A stretch of DNA of 63,989 nt from an uncultured Pedosphaera sp. (GTDB lineage: Bacteria > Verrucomicrobiota > Verrucomicrobiia > Limisphaerales > Pedosphaeraceae), in NCBI GenBank assembly GCA_903918755.1, contig CAIXFN010000096.1:1-63989 (forward strand), read 5' to 3'. This document shows positions 50,985 through 60,440 of this stretch, piece after piece. The notes beneath the pieces were generated by a model that made no database searches, had not been told where the DNA came from, and saw only the letters and a program-made list of their open reading frames with translations. Position 1 is the first letter of the stretch, and the number at the start of each line of letters is the position of its first letter. The translations under genes and the position numbers were made by a program.

Positions 50985-53702
50985 TCATTTTCCGGGAGGG
51001 AGGTTAAATTCCAGGGCCGCGCCCAGGGCGGACAAGAGGGCGCGCCATTGGCCCTGCAGGGCGGGGGTGTCCGCCGCGGCGAGGTCGCCGCGGGCGATTT
51101 CGACGCGGAAGCGCACGGTGACCAGTCCGGCCGCGGAATTCTGCCACTCCACGCGCCAACTCAGCGGTTGAACGGCGCTTTCTCGGGGGGCGGGAAGCCG
51201 GATCTCGCGGGCGCCCTCGGGCAGGGTAATGGCATACTCCTGATCCAACCGCAAAGGATAGCCCTGATTGAGAAAAAAGGGCTGACGGCGCCGGTGGAGC
51301 AGGTGCTCCCATTCCCGCGGTACCCAGAAGGGCGTGCGCAGCAGGCCGTGTCCATCCTGGACGGTCAACAGGCCCGCGAAGCCCCCCCCGGCCTGCCAGA
51401 GGAAATCCGCGCCGAGATCGGAAACCGGCGAATGACTTTGGGAGGTGGCCCCGAAAGCCCCCGTCACAGGGAAAAAATGGGCGGCGAGGAGCGGCAGCGC
51501 GGCGGGATGATGAGATTGACCCTGGGCGGCAGTGCGCATTTGGTAGTCCGCAAATCCCACGGCGGTGACGACCATTTTTACCGGCGGCGCATCGGCGTCG
51601 GCGGCGAGATCCAGGGTGCCGCGCAATTCCAGCCGGTGCGCCCGGGGCTCGGGTGACGGAAGGGAGACCAGGCCGGGGGATTTTGCATCCACCACCAGGA
51701 CTTTGCGGCCGGGGTCGCCGGGCGGCAGCATGCCAAAACGGCAAATGTCGTCCGTGGTATCCAGCCACAGCACCTCCGTGCCGAGCCGGACTTGTGAAAT
51801 GGCATGATTGAACGCGAATCCGGGGAGGTTTTCATCGGCCTGGGAAAAGCGCGGCACCAGCACCAGATGGGCCTCCAGGTTGAGGGCGTGCAGCAGGGTG
51901 TTCAACAGGTTGGCCTTGTCTTTGCAATCCCCGAACTGATTGCCCAAAACGTTCGCGGCCGCATGGGGCCGGAATGAATTCACCCCGAGCGGCACGGCCA
52001 CATAGCGCAGGCCTGTCACATAATCAAACAGGGCGCGGATCCGTTCGCGATCCGTGGTCCGGCCCACGGTCAATTCCTGCGCCTTGGCCCGCAGCTCCGG
52101 CGTCAGTTCGTCCGTCAGCCGGGTGATCCGGCCAAACCAATCGGCGAAGGCGGCCCAATCTGGGAAAGTCGAGATCAGCAGCCCCGGAGCTCGGTGGGGC
52201 GGGGTGAGGGGTTCGGGTTCATCCGCCGGCAAACTGCTAAATGCCCAGGTATAAGTGGTGCCATAGGGGGACTGCTTGATCGAGGGATCCCGGGCAGGCA
52301 GCCCATCCAGCGCGAAATGAAACGGGTCATCGCGCGGCAGGCTGATCTGCACCGTCAAATCCCGGACGGGCGAATCGCCCAGCAGGGGGATGGCGAGGGA
52401 AACGTGGGGTAAGGGAAAGGATTTCCATTCATTCCGGTAGTGCACGTGGAGCACTGACCCCGGGGAGACGCCAGGGAGCGAAAAAATCTTGCGCCGCGCA
52501 GTATGGTAATCTCCCGGAGCGGATTCGGCGGCGTCGTGAACGGAATCGGGATCCAACGTGAGCAACCGGCCATCCGGTTGTAAAATTTCGCAATCGAGAA
52601 ACGTGATGGTCTCCTCTGGCGGGGAGTAAGCAAAGTCGAAATCCGCCGCCCGTTTGCCTTCCGCAGTCAGGATCTGGATGAACTCCTCCGCTTCACAGGC
52701 AACCGCGGGATTGCCGCCCAAAGTATAGCTGATGCGACGCCGGAGGACCACGGCGTCCGCTCCGAGATATTCCCGGGGATCAGTGCGGGAAAGATCCTGC
52801 CAGGCGGTGGAAAGGTTGGTGGTGGTGAGCGTCAACCGGGGCGGCGGGTTCGTGGCCGGGGCGGAATTCTCGGTTGCTTCCGTGACTTGTGTCGGTTCCG
52901 GCGGGGCCAGCAGTTGAGGGGGCAGGCCCCCGGTCCAAAGTGAAGGTTCTTCCGTGCGCGCGAGGTTGCGCTCCCGATACCAGGAACCGGTGGCGCGGCC
53001 CAATTCCGCCGCGACGGCCCGCCAGCCGAGTCCGGGTTGGCGCTTGAGGGATTGCAGCAGCAATTCCATGCCCACTGGATCACTGCCGAAGATGGTCTCC
53101 TTTTCCGAAGCCAGAATGGTCGTGGATGCCTGATTTAACGCCGCGGCGAAGCGGCCACTCCCACGATAGAGGAGCACCCAGAGCGAGCGGCGCGAATTGG
53201 CAGGATTGAGCCAGGCGGTGAAATCCGCCGGTGTGAGCCGCGGCCCGCGGACATGGAACACGGGGGTGTTTCCTTGCATTCCGCCATGGCCCCAGACGAT
53301 CACCACCAGGGGATTGGTGCCTTGCCGCAATTGCTGCCCGAGGGAGGAGAATTCCGGGCGGCTGGTGCGGAGGACGCGGGCGGAAAAACCGGCGGGAAGT
53401 TTGACGGATTCCGGGTTGTCCGAAAAAACAAAGGTTTCGCGAACAGCCGGCCGCGCGTTCGCCAGGATTTCGAGCCAACCAGCCAGCTGACCGGCATAGG
53501 TTCTCTCGCTTTCCACGTCTCCCGCCAATCCCGGGAGGAGCACGACGCTGGCCGCCGCCGGCAGAAAACTTTCCGCGGGGTTGGTTTCGCTGGCCCGGGC
53601 GGTCGGGGGACTTCCGACCAGAATCCAACCCAGAAGGAGGGCGAGGCACCACTTCGCGCTGGCCCATAGGAACAGCCGACCTGGCCGGCTTGGGTGGTTC
53701 AT
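50985..53702 (-). CDS. large secreted DUF3857/transglutaminase-like protein
   Basis: 905 residues with signal peptide (WCLALLLGWILVGSPPTARA). Residues 45-270 resemble a caspase-like/C13 region (VVIVWGHGGMQGNTPVFHV) whose catalytic His is seen as GHGG but whose Cys is doubtful (VLLYRGSGRFAAAL). Residues 310-480 are a DUF3857 domain (RISYTLGGNPAVACEAEEF), residues 530-680 a transglutaminase-like domain with Cys in QFGDCKDKANLLNTLL, His in FNHAISQVRL and Asp in LWLDTTDD. The rest is beta-rich. A periplasmic protein of unknown activity. Co-transcribed with MoxR and DUF58 genes, a pairing common for transglutaminase-core proteins. Confidence 0.88.
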   Translation of the reverse strand: MNHPSRPGRLFLWASAKWCLALLLGWILVGSPPTARASETNPAESFLPAAASVVLLPGLAGDVESERTYAGQLAGWLEILANARPAVRETFVFSDNPESVKLPAGFSARVLRTSRPEFSSLGQQLRQGTNPLVVIVWGHGGMQGNTPVFHVRGPRLTPADFTAWLNPANSRRSLWVLLYRGSGRFAAALNQASTTILASEKETIFGSDPVGMELLLQSLKRQPGLGWRAVAAELGRATGSWYRERNLARTEEPSLWTGGLPPQLLAPPEPTQVTEATENSAPATNPPPRLTLTTTNLSTAWQDLSRTDPREYLGADAVVLRRRISYTLGGNPAVACEAEEFIQILTAEGKRAADFDFAYSPPEETITFLDCEILQPDGRLLTLDPDSVHDAAESAPGDYHTARRKIFSLPGVSPGSVLHVHYRNEWKSFPLPHVSLAIPLLGDSPVRDLTVQISLPRDDPFHFALDGLPARDPSIKQSPYGTTYTWAFSSLPADEPEPLTPPHRAPGLLISTFPDWAAFADWFGRITRLTDELTPELRAKAQELTVGRTTDRERIRALFDYVTGLRYVAVPLGVNSFRPHAAANVLGNQFGDCKDKANLLNTLLHALNLEAHLVLVPRFSQADENLPGFAFNHAISQVRLGTEVLWLDTTDDICRFGMLPPGDPGRKVLVVDAKSPGLVSLPSPEPRAHRLELRGTLDLAADADAPPVKMVVTAVGFADYQMRTAAQGQSHHPAALPLLAAHFFPVTGAFGATSQSHSPVSDLGADFLWQAGGGFAGLLTVQDGHGLLRTPFWVPREWEHLLHRRRQPFFLNQGYPLRLDQEYAITLPEGAREIRLPAPRESAVQPLSWRVEWQNSAAGLVTVRFRVEIARGDLAAADTPALQGQWRALLSALGAALEFNLPPGK

Positions 53703-53707
53703 GTGGT

Positions 53708-54079
53708 TCAGAGGACGGGGAGGGAAAAGTGGGGGTTTTGGATGATGCCAAAAATGTTCCCGAACGGGTCCAACACGGTGGCCACCCGGATGCCTTCGCC
53801 GACTTCTTGTACATCCGTGCGACGGGCGGCCCCCAAATCAAGAAGACGTTGCCAAGCTGCGTCGGCATCGGCCACCCCCCAATAAACGACGGCTCCGGTA
53901 TTGCCGCCTGGAGTGCCGGTGGGATCAGGATCCAATCCCAGTTCAAAACCACCGACATTGAAGCCCACGTAAAAAGGTTGATCAAAATAAGGAGCGAAAC
54001 CCAGGACAGTGGCGTACCAATCCCGGGCGCGGGCCAGATCAGGGGCGTGATAAATTGCGGTGCGCAGTCCTTGGATCAT
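53708..54079 (-). CDS. VOC (glyoxalase/bleomycin resistance) family protein
   Basis: 123 residues from ATG 54079; a GTG at 54268 would add low-complexity residues. IYHAPDLARARDWYATVLGFAP and VATVLDPFGNIFGIIQNPHF are the two half-repeats of the VOC fold with the metal-ligand Glu/His positions partly changed. Substrate unknown. Its stop is 6 bases before the start of the transglutaminase-like gene. Confidence 0.87.
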   Translation of the reverse strand: MIQGLRTAIYHAPDLARARDWYATVLGFAPYFDQPFYVGFNVGGFELGLDPDPTGTPGGNTGAVVYWGVADADAAWQRLLDLGAARRTDVQEVGEGIRVATVLDPFGNIFGIIQNPHFSLPVL

Positions 54080-54289
54080 AGGGGGTAGTCTCCGGTCCCG
54101 GGGCGGATGATGGCGGAGGAGTCCAACCGGTGGTGCGGCGGCGGGAAAGCCGGGCCGGTGGGCAGCGTGCTGGGCGCTCCGATTCCTCTCATCCAGCGGA
54201 ATTTCGGCGGATTCAGCATTTTTGTCCAGCAGAATGCGATTTTGAGGGTTGGACAGTGTTTGTCCCACTACTTGGGCGAAGCTGCGGGC

Positions 54290-54481
54290 ATGAAAAAACG
54301 CTTTCTACCTCTGCTCACGTCCCAATCGGAAAACCTGATTGCCCGTTTCGGCCGGGCGCGCCTCATCCTTTTGCCGGATGGCGCCATCGAACTGCGCGGC
54401 GGGGAGGAAGGGGATCGCACGGCGGCCAAGGAATGGATTTCTTTGTTTATGCATGAAGCGGTTCCCCGGTGGGGGAAATGA
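54290..54481 (+). CDS. small protein, unknown
   Basis: 63 residues from ATG 54290 (KKRFLPLLTSQSENLIARFG, RARLILLPDGAIELRGG, EWISLFMHEAVPRW). Basic N-terminus, beta-hairpin-like middle, helical end. Codon pattern is coding-like. Not recognised. A longer frame begins at 54107 but its first 60 residues look non-coding. Confidence 0.5.
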   Translation: MKKRFLPLLTSQSENLIARFGRARLILLPDGAIELRGGEEGDRTAAKEWISLFMHEAVPRWGK

Positions 54482-54568
54482 GGTCGGGAGAATGGGCAAT
54501 TTTGCGGCGGGGAGGGAAGCGGGGCAGAACGGGATTGAGTTTGAGCGGAGTTCGGTTAAAGATTCGCC

Positions 54569-55027
54569 ATGCGCTGGTTGATATTAGCAATCTGGATGGG
54601 CCTGGCGGCGAGCCCGGTGGCGGGAGCGACGGAAGGACGGATCATCAAGGTGCTCCCCCAATTTCTCGACCTGAAGGGGCATGAAAGTGTTTCGCCGAGC
54701 CTGTATGATCGTGATGCCTACCAGTCCTACCTGCGCCGGAATCCCGACAAACGCGCCGGGTTGCAATTCAAGATCCGGTGGAAAGCCAAACCGGCGAGTT
54801 CACGGGATCTCCGGCTGCGACTGGAAGTGCGGGGGGTGAGCCGCGGGGAGGCCCCGAAAGCAGGAACGCTCGAAAAGACCGTCCAACAAGTCCATTGGTA
54901 CAGCCACTGGGCGAGCATCACGATGGATGAAAAGACTTATCGCGAATTTGGGGAAGTGACGGCGTGGCGGGTCACCCTCTGGGATGGAGAGACCTTGTTG
55001 GGGGAACAGAAATCGTTTCTCTGGTAA
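54569..55027 (+). CDS. small secreted protein, unknown
   Basis: 152 residues with a signal peptide (LILAIWMGLAASPVAGA). Mature part is beta-rich: GRIIKVLPQFLDLKGHESVS, DLRLRLEVRGVSRGEAPKAG, TAWRVTLWDGETLLGEQKSF. It reads like a small immunoglobulin-type periplasmic protein. Not recognised. It precedes rnpB, which is on the other strand. Confidence 0.8.
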   Translation: MRWLILAIWMGLAASPVAGATEGRIIKVLPQFLDLKGHESVSPSLYDRDAYQSYLRRNPDKRAGLQFKIRWKAKPASSRDLRLRLEVRGVSRGEAPKAGTLEKTVQQVHWYSHWASITMDEKTYREFGEVTAWRVTLWDGETLLGEQKSFLW

Positions 55028-55078
55028 GGGAATCGAGCCCGGGAGTCCGCCGGGAGGCGGAGGGACGAAGAAGTGATT

Positions 55079-55468
55079 TTGGAAGGGCTGTAAGCCGAAT
55101 TTTGTCTGCACCCTTGCGGGCGGAGAGGATCATTTGTCTAAGCAGCCAATACCCGAAACCTGCCCCGTTGAGCGGGGACGCGAAGCGGGCAACTCCTCGG
55201 TTTCCTATTTGGCCTTGCACCCGATGGGGTTTTCCGTGCCTCCGCGATTACTCTTGGAGCGGTGGGCTCTTACCCCACCTTTTCACCCTTACCACCGGCC
55301 GAAGCTGATGGCGGTCTAATTTTCTGTGGCACTGTCCGTCGAAAGGCCTTCCAGCCCTCCTCCCGCGTGTATCCCCCGCCATGAGCGGAAGTTACGCGGC
55401 ATCGCGCCCTGCGGAGTTCGGACTTTCCTCCCCCGGCTTGCGCCGGAAGCGATCCTCCACCCTTCCAA
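55079..55468 (-). ncRNA. rnpB: RNase P RNA, A-type
   Basis: Reading the - strand, conserved region I is GGAGGAAAGTCCGAACTCC (about 55410-55428), followed by GGGCGCGATGCCGCGTAACT. Near the 3' side come GGTAAGGGTGAAAAGGTGGGG, GAGCAAGGCCAAATAGG-type sequence and ACAAAATTCGGCTTACAGCC at the end. Stem P1 is closed by GGAAGGG (5', 55466-55460) with CCCTTCC (3', 55087-55081). Size about 390 bases fits an A-type RNA that processes tRNA 5' ends. Several apparent frames across it are false. Confidence 0.95.
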
Positions 55469-55530
55469 AATCGTCCGCAAACTAACCGCAGTCGGACCGG
55501 GTGGCAAGGCTGCTTCGCGGATATTTAAGT

Positions 55531-56259
55531 TTAGTCGGAAACGGCCAAATCCATGTCGCGGGTATAATACAGAATGCGGCCGCAATTGATGCAGGTGACC
55601 ACTTCCTGCTGGCCACGACAGAGGACCATGATCTGGGTGGGAAGTTTCATGTGGCAGCCGCCGCAGACGCCGTGCTCGACGCCAACGACGACGTTGGAAC
55701 CCTTAGTGCGTCGCAGACGTTCATATTTGGCGCGGACGCCCTCTTCCACTGCCTGGGCAAGCGCCTGCCGGTTCAGTTCGAGTTCCGCGAGCTCCTTTTC
55801 CAAATTCGTTTCCCGGGCGGCCAGGTTTCCGATCTGGCCTTCGACGACCTGGCGGGCCTGGGTGGCGGCAACATTAGCGGTGAGCACATCCTTTTGGGCC
55901 TGCTCGGCGCGCTCCATCAAAACGATTTGCTGGTCGTCGAGCTTGACGATATCCGCCTTGCAGGTCTCGATTTCGTGAGCCAGCGCCCGGTATTCCTCGT
56001 TCTTCTTGGTCTGGAATTGCTGGTTGGCGTATTTTTCGATTTGCTGCTTCTTGGCCTCGACGTCGAGTTCGAGCTTCTTCCGGTCGGATTCGATTTGTTT
56101 GCCGCGAGTCTTGGCCGCATCGAGGATGGCCTGGGTGCCAGCGGCCTTGGCCTGCAGGTTTTCCCGCTCGGGACCGATATGGGCCAATTCGGTTTGCACC
56201 CGCAGAATGTGGCGGTCACGGTCCTGCAAAATGAGCAGCTTTTCGATTACGTCGATCAT
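55531..56259 (-). CDS. coiled-coil protein with C-terminal C4 zinc ribbon
   Basis: 242 residues: a long coiled coil (EKLLILQDRDRHILRVQTEL to about residue 185) and a C-terminal zinc ribbon VCGGCHMKLP ... VTCINCGRILYY with four Cys. This is the CT398/HP0958 family, implicated in secretion/flagellar assembly or RNA handling in other bacteria. Ends 62 bases before rnpB on the same strand and may be transcribed with it. Confidence 0.88.
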   Translation of the reverse strand: MIDVIEKLLILQDRDRHILRVQTELAHIGPERENLQAKAAGTQAILDAAKTRGKQIESDRKKLELDVEAKKQQIEKYANQQFQTKKNEEYRALAHEIETCKADIVKLDDQQIVLMERAEQAQKDVLTANVAATQARQVVEGQIGNLAARETNLEKELAELELNRQALAQAVEEGVRAKYERLRRTKGSNVVVGVEHGVCGGCHMKLPTQIMVLCRGQQEVVTCINCGRILYYTRDMDLAVSD

Positions 56260-56452
56260 TTGTTTTTAAAGTGTTCCCCCGCCATGATAGCGACCGCGAA
56301 TTTTCAAGTCAATGCGTGCCGAGGGCTACGGACGTAAAGGATGGCCGAGGCGGCGGGCGGGAGCAAGCAATATGGCCCGGGAATTAGCGGAAGGGGCTCC
56401 GTCGCAATTTTTTCCTTCATGGGCGGACGGAGTTCGGCCATGCTGCCCAGCG

Positions 56453-57307
56453 ATGGCACCCCTAACCAACGAAGAAATCAGCCAGGCGGTCGCGGCCGCC
56501 TTGGCGGAGGATGTGGGCACCGGTGATGTGACGACGCTGGCGACTGTCCCGACGGCGGCGGTGGCCACGGCCAGCCTGGTGGCGCGGGAGGAGATGGTGG
56601 TTTGCGGATTGGCCTTTGCGGGGGAGACCTTTCGACAGAGTTCCGCTTTGATCCAGGTTCGGTCCCTGGTGACGGATGGGCAAAAGGTGCCCGCGGGCAC
56701 GGTGCTGCTCGAGATCAGCGGTTCTGCCCGGGGCATCCTCACGGGGGAGCGGGTGGCGCTTAATTTTGTCCAGCGGCTGGCGGGGGTGGCGACGCTGACT
56801 TCCATGTTCGTCGCCGCGGTGCGCGGGACCCGCGCGCGGATTCTGGACACGCGCAAGACGACCCCGGGCTGGCGCCGATTGGAGAAATACGCGGTGGCCT
56901 GCGGGGGCGGGACCAATCATCGCATTGGTCTGTTTGATCTGGTGCTGATCAAGGATAATCACCTGGCAGCATTACGGGGCGAGCAGCCGAATGCCATCGC
57001 GGCCGCCGTGCAACGCGCCCGGCAGGCCTATCCCGCCCTCCGGGTGGAGGTGGAGGCCGACACGCTGGAACAAGTCGGGCAGGCGGTGGCGGCAGGAGCG
57101 GATATCATTCTGCTGGACAACATGAATTTGGAGCAACTCCGGCAGGCCGTCGCGCTGGTGGCTGGCCGGGCGGTGACCGAGGCGAGCGGGGGAGTGAATC
57201 TGAAGTCCGTGCGCGGGATTGCGGAAACCGGCGTGGACTTCATTTCGGTGGGCGCGCTGACGCACTCGGCGCGGGCGGCGGATGTGGCGCTGGATTTTCG
57301 GGAATGA
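56453..57307 (+). CDS. nadC: nicotinate-nucleotide diphosphorylase (carboxylating)
   Basis: 284 residues from ATG 56453 (an upstream frame from 56312 is not typical). Makes nicotinate mononucleotide from quinolinate and PRPP in NAD synthesis. EDVGTGDVTTLATVP, LNFVQRLAGVATLT, ILDTRKTTPGWRRLEKYAV, GGGTNHRIGLFDLVLIKDNH and ASGGVNLKSVRGIAETGVDF are all family blocks, with the Arg/Lys/His contact residues for quinolinate present. First gene of a cofactor operon with birA and coaX. Confidence 0.96.
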   Translation: MAPLTNEEISQAVAAALAEDVGTGDVTTLATVPTAAVATASLVAREEMVVCGLAFAGETFRQSSALIQVRSLVTDGQKVPAGTVLLEISGSARGILTGERVALNFVQRLAGVATLTSMFVAAVRGTRARILDTRKTTPGWRRLEKYAVACGGGTNHRIGLFDLVLIKDNHLAALRGEQPNAIAAAVQRARQAYPALRVEVEADTLEQVGQAVAAGADIILLDNMNLEQLRQAVALVAGRAVTEASGGVNLKSVRGIAETGVDFISVGALTHSARAADVALDFRE

Positions 57308-57326
57308 ATTGGAAAAAGGCACACCC

Positions 57327-58307
57327 ATGACCGTCGATACGCAAATCCTCGCCGCGCTGCGGGAGAACGGCGCCGCGGGGATCGCGGGCACCGAACTGGC
57401 ACTCCGACTGGGGATCAGCCGGGCGGCGGTCTGGGCCCGGGTGTCGGAGTTGCGCGCGCTGGGTTATGACATCGAGGCCAGTCCGCATCTGGGTTACCGC
57501 CTGCTGGGGGTGCCGGATCTGCTGCACGCGGACGACCTGCTGTCGCGGTTGGGAACGACGCAAATCATCGGCCGGGACATTCGGGTGTTCGAAGAAACCA
57601 CCTCCACCAATGACGTGGTGGAGAAGTTGGCGCGCGACGGGGTGAAGGAAGGGGCCGTGGTCTTTGCCGAGTCGCAGACCAAAGGCCGAGGACGATTGGG
57701 ACGGAAATGGCTTTCGCCCGCCCGCAAAGGACTCTGGTTTTCGGTGCTGTTGCGGCCGCCGTTGCACCCGCTGGCGGCCACACAACTGACGGTGGCGGGC
57801 GCCATCGCCCTTTTTCGGGCCATCCGGCTCCAGACCGGTTTGGTGCCGGGAATCAAATGGCCGAACGACATTCTCCTGCGCGGAAAAAAGACCGCGGGGA
57901 TCCTGACCGAAATGAGCGCGGAGCCGGACAAGGTGAAGCACATTGTGCTGGGGATGGGCGTGGATGTAAACCTCACCGCTGCGGAGTTTCCGGTGGAATT
58001 GCGAAAAATCGCCACCTCCCTGCGGGTGGAAACCGGCCAGCGACTGGATCGGGCCGAGCTGGCGGTGCGGATATTGCAGGAACTGGACCGGGTTTACGCG
58101 TTGATTTGCTCGGGCAAATTCGAAACCGTGGCGGATGAGTGGGAGGAACACTGCCTGACGATCGGGGAACGCGTCACGGTGCGGTTCGGGGAGCGGATGA
58201 TCCAGGGCCGGGCGGAGTCGTTGGATCCCGACGGCGCCCTCCTGCTGCGAACGCAGCATGGGCATCTGGAACGGATCATCGGCGGGGATGTCACGGTGGA
58301 GAAATAG
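57327..58307 (+). CDS. birA: bifunctional biotin ligase / biotin operon repressor
   Basis: 326 residues. N-terminal winged helix (LALRLGISRAAVWARVSEL) binds DNA; then the ligase domain with VFEETTSTNDVVEKLA, the biotinyl-AMP motif QTKGRGRLGRKWLSP and GIKWPNDILLRGKKTAGIL, and a C-terminal SH3-like part (GERVTVRFGERM). Attaches biotin to carboxylases and may repress biotin genes. 19 bases after nadC. Confidence 0.95.
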   Translation: MTVDTQILAALRENGAAGIAGTELALRLGISRAAVWARVSELRALGYDIEASPHLGYRLLGVPDLLHADDLLSRLGTTQIIGRDIRVFEETTSTNDVVEKLARDGVKEGAVVFAESQTKGRGRLGRKWLSPARKGLWFSVLLRPPLHPLAATQLTVAGAIALFRAIRLQTGLVPGIKWPNDILLRGKKTAGILTEMSAEPDKVKHIVLGMGVDVNLTAAEFPVELRKIATSLRVETGQRLDRAELAVRILQELDRVYALICSGKFETVADEWEEHCLTIGERVTVRFGERMIQGRAESLDPDGALLLRTQHGHLERIIGGDVTVEK

Positions 58308-58324
58308 GCGGGAAAAAAGTCACC

Positions 58325-59110
58325 ATGATTCTGCTGCTCGATATTGGCAACACGCACACCCATCTGGGACTGGCGGATGAGCAAAAAGTCCGTAAACAGA
58401 AGAATATTCCGACCCGGACCTGGTTCGACGGAGGGGCCGAGGCGGCCATTGCCCGCTTCCTCGGGCGGCGACCGATCTCGGGGGCGGCCATATGCAGTGT
58501 CGTGCCAAGGGCCACCGCGCCGGCGGCCCGGTTGGCTGGGCGGATCGCCGGTGAGGCGTGCCTGGAACTCACGCCCCGCACGGTGCGGGGCGTGGGGATC
58601 GATTATCCCAAGCCGAACACGATTGGACCAGACCGGTTGGCAAATGCCATGGCGGCAGCACACCATTTTGGCAGTCCCGTGGTGGTGGTGGATTTTGGCA
58701 CCGCCGTGACCTTTGATGTGGTGGATGAGGCGGGCAATTATGTGGGGGGGATCATAGCGCCGGGTTTGGCCGCGCTGACCGACTATTTGCACGAGAAGAC
58801 GGCGCTATTGCCAAAAATCAAGATCCGCGAGGTCAAGGCGGTGGTGGGTAAGAACACGCGGCAGGCGATGCTCGTGGGGGCGGTACATGGTTACCGGGGA
58901 CTGGTGCGCGAATTGATTGCGGAATTGAAGTCGGAACTGGCGGCCAAACGCCTGCCCGTGGTGGCCACCGGCGGCTACGCCCGCCTGCTGGCTGCGAAAT
59001 TACCGGAAATCACGGCGGTAGAGCCGTTACTGACGCTGGAGGGATTGCGGTTGGCCTGGGTGGGGCGGAAGGATCCCCGTGGATCCGGGCGGTCCGGGAA
59101 GGGGGGATAA
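58325..59110 (+). CDS. coaX: type III pantothenate kinase
   Basis: 261 residues from ATG 58325. First step of coenzyme A synthesis. ILLLDIGNTHTHLGLAD (phosphate-binding), GVGIDYPKPNTIGPDRLAN (pantothenate/dimer region), VVVVDFGTAVTFDVVDEAG, GGIIAPGLAAL, and VVATGGYARLL match the acetate-kinase-fold CoaX proteins. Third gene of the nadC-birA-coaX operon, 17 bases after birA. Confidence 0.95.
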   Translation: MILLLDIGNTHTHLGLADEQKVRKQKNIPTRTWFDGGAEAAIARFLGRRPISGAAICSVVPRATAPAARLAGRIAGEACLELTPRTVRGVGIDYPKPNTIGPDRLANAMAAAHHFGSPVVVVDFGTAVTFDVVDEAGNYVGGIIAPGLAALTDYLHEKTALLPKIKIREVKAVVGKNTRQAMLVGAVHGYRGLVRELIAELKSELAAKRLPVVATGGYARLLAAKLPEITAVEPLLTLEGLRLAWVGRKDPRGSGRSGKGG

Positions 59111-59144
59111 CAAAACCGGCCGGCACGCCAAGCGCGCCGGCCGG
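59110..59144 (-). terminator. intrinsic terminator for the aldolase gene
   Basis: On the - strand CCGGCCGGC-G-CGC, loop TTG, GCG-T-GCCGGCCGG, then TTTTGTTA. A 12-pair stem with one mismatch. The + strand side lacks a T run, so it chiefly serves the aldolase gene and may block read-through from coaX. Confidence 0.8.
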
Positions 59145-59167
59145 AGAAGGGAAGGCCAATGAGTGGC

Positions 59168-60232
59168 TTAGGCGACCGTGACGGACTTGTCGATGTAAAC
59201 GTCCTGGATCGCGTGCAAGAGGGCGGCGCCCTCGGCGAGCGGACGTTGGAAGGCCTTGCGGCCGGAGATGAGTCCCATGCCGCCAGCGCGTTTATTGATC
59301 ACGGCGGTGGCCACGGCGTTCGGGAGATCGGCGGCACCCTTGGATTCGCCACCGCTGTTGATCAGGCCGGCGCGGCCCATGTAGCAGTTCGCCACCTGGT
59401 AGCGGCAGAGGTCGATGGGATGATCGCTGGTCAGGTCCGTATAGATGCGTTCATCGAGTTTGCCGTAGCTGGAACCACCGGTGTTGAGCGCCTTGAAACC
59501 GCCGTTGTTCTCCGCCAGCTTTTGCTTGATGATGTCGGCCTGGATGGTCACGCCGAGATGGTTCGCCTGGCCGGTGAGGTCGGCGGAGACGTGATAATCC
59601 TTGTCTTTCTTGAAGGCATTGTTGCGGATGTAGCACCAGAGCACGGTGGCCATGCCGAGTTCGTGGGCCATGGCGAAAGCCTGGGCCACTTCGACGATCT
59701 GGCGGGCGCTTTGGTCCGAGCCGAAATAGATGGTGGCGCCGACCGCGGCGGCACCCATGTCCGCCGCTTCCTTGAGCGTGCCAAACATGATCTGGTCGAA
59801 CTTGTTCGGGAAAGTGAGCAGCTCGTTGTGATTGATTTTGACGAGGAAAGGAATCTTGTGGGCGTATTTGCGCGCCACAAATCCCAAGGCTCCATAGGTG
59901 GAGGCCACGGCATTGCAACCGCCTTCGATGGCCAGTTTGACGATGTTTTCCGGATCGAAATAATCAGGGTTTTTCGCGAAACTCGCGCCGGCGGAATGTT
60001 CGATGCCCTGGTCCACCGGGAGGATGGAGAGGTAACCGGTGCCAGCCAGGCGACCGCTGCCGAACAGGCGTTGGAGGTTTACCAGGACACGGTTATTCCG
60101 GTCGGAGCCGCTGAAGAGCCGGTCCACGACGTCGGGACCGGGCAGATGGAGGCGGTCCTTGGAGATTTTGGGGCTGTTGAATCCCAGCAGAGACTCGGCC
60201 TTGTCACCGAGCAGTTGTTCGATTGTAGTCAT
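59168..60232 (-). CDS. fbaB: class I fructose-bisphosphate aldolase (DhnA/FbaB type)
   Basis: 354 residues. [90 protein letters not shown] and [20 protein letters not shown] are blocks of the archaeal/bacterial class I aldolases, which use a Schiff-base Lys instead of zinc. Cleaves fructose-1,6-bisphosphate in glycolysis. Single gene with its own terminator. Confidence 0.95.
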   Translation of the reverse strand: MTTIEQLLGDKAESLLGFNSPKISKDRLHLPGPDVVDRLFSGSDRNNRVLVNLQRLFGSGRLAGTGYLSILPVDQGIEHSAGASFAKNPDYFDPENIVKLAIEGGCNAVASTYGALGFVARKYAHKIPFLVKINHNELLTFPNKFDQIMFGTLKEAADMGAAAVGATIYFGSDQSARQIVEVAQAFAMAHELGMATVLWCYIRNNAFKKDKDYHVSADLTGQANHLGVTIQADIIKQKLAENNGGFKALNTGGSSYGKLDERIYTDLTSDHPIDLCRYQVANCYMGRAGLINSGGESKGAADLPNAVATAVINKRAGGMGLISGRKAFQRPLAEGAALLHAIQDVYIDKSVTVA

Positions 60233-60440
60233 AAAATTTCATTTATAGCGGACGCATCCGGCAGAATCCAATCATTATCTTCGCAATTTTGCACGCGCTT
60301 TTTGCGGGCAAGTTGACACCACCCGCGCCAGTCAACTGAGCATCCGCCAGATGGGGAACACTTTCCGGGGACAAGAGCCTTGGCGGCTAGACCTGGTTTG
60401 GTTTTAAACGGGCCAATTTTGGCATGGCCAAACTACCGGC
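60233..60440. other. spacer upstream of the aldolase gene
   Basis: 208 bases between two - strand genes, relatively AT-rich near 60233-60300. It should hold the aldolase promoter, but I could not pick a convincing pair of boxes. No gene seen. Confidence 0.4.

Noticed and set aside
54972-55589. Several frames of 60-90 codons on both strands
   Set aside because: They overlie the RNase P RNA, whose conserved core and P1 stem are clear.
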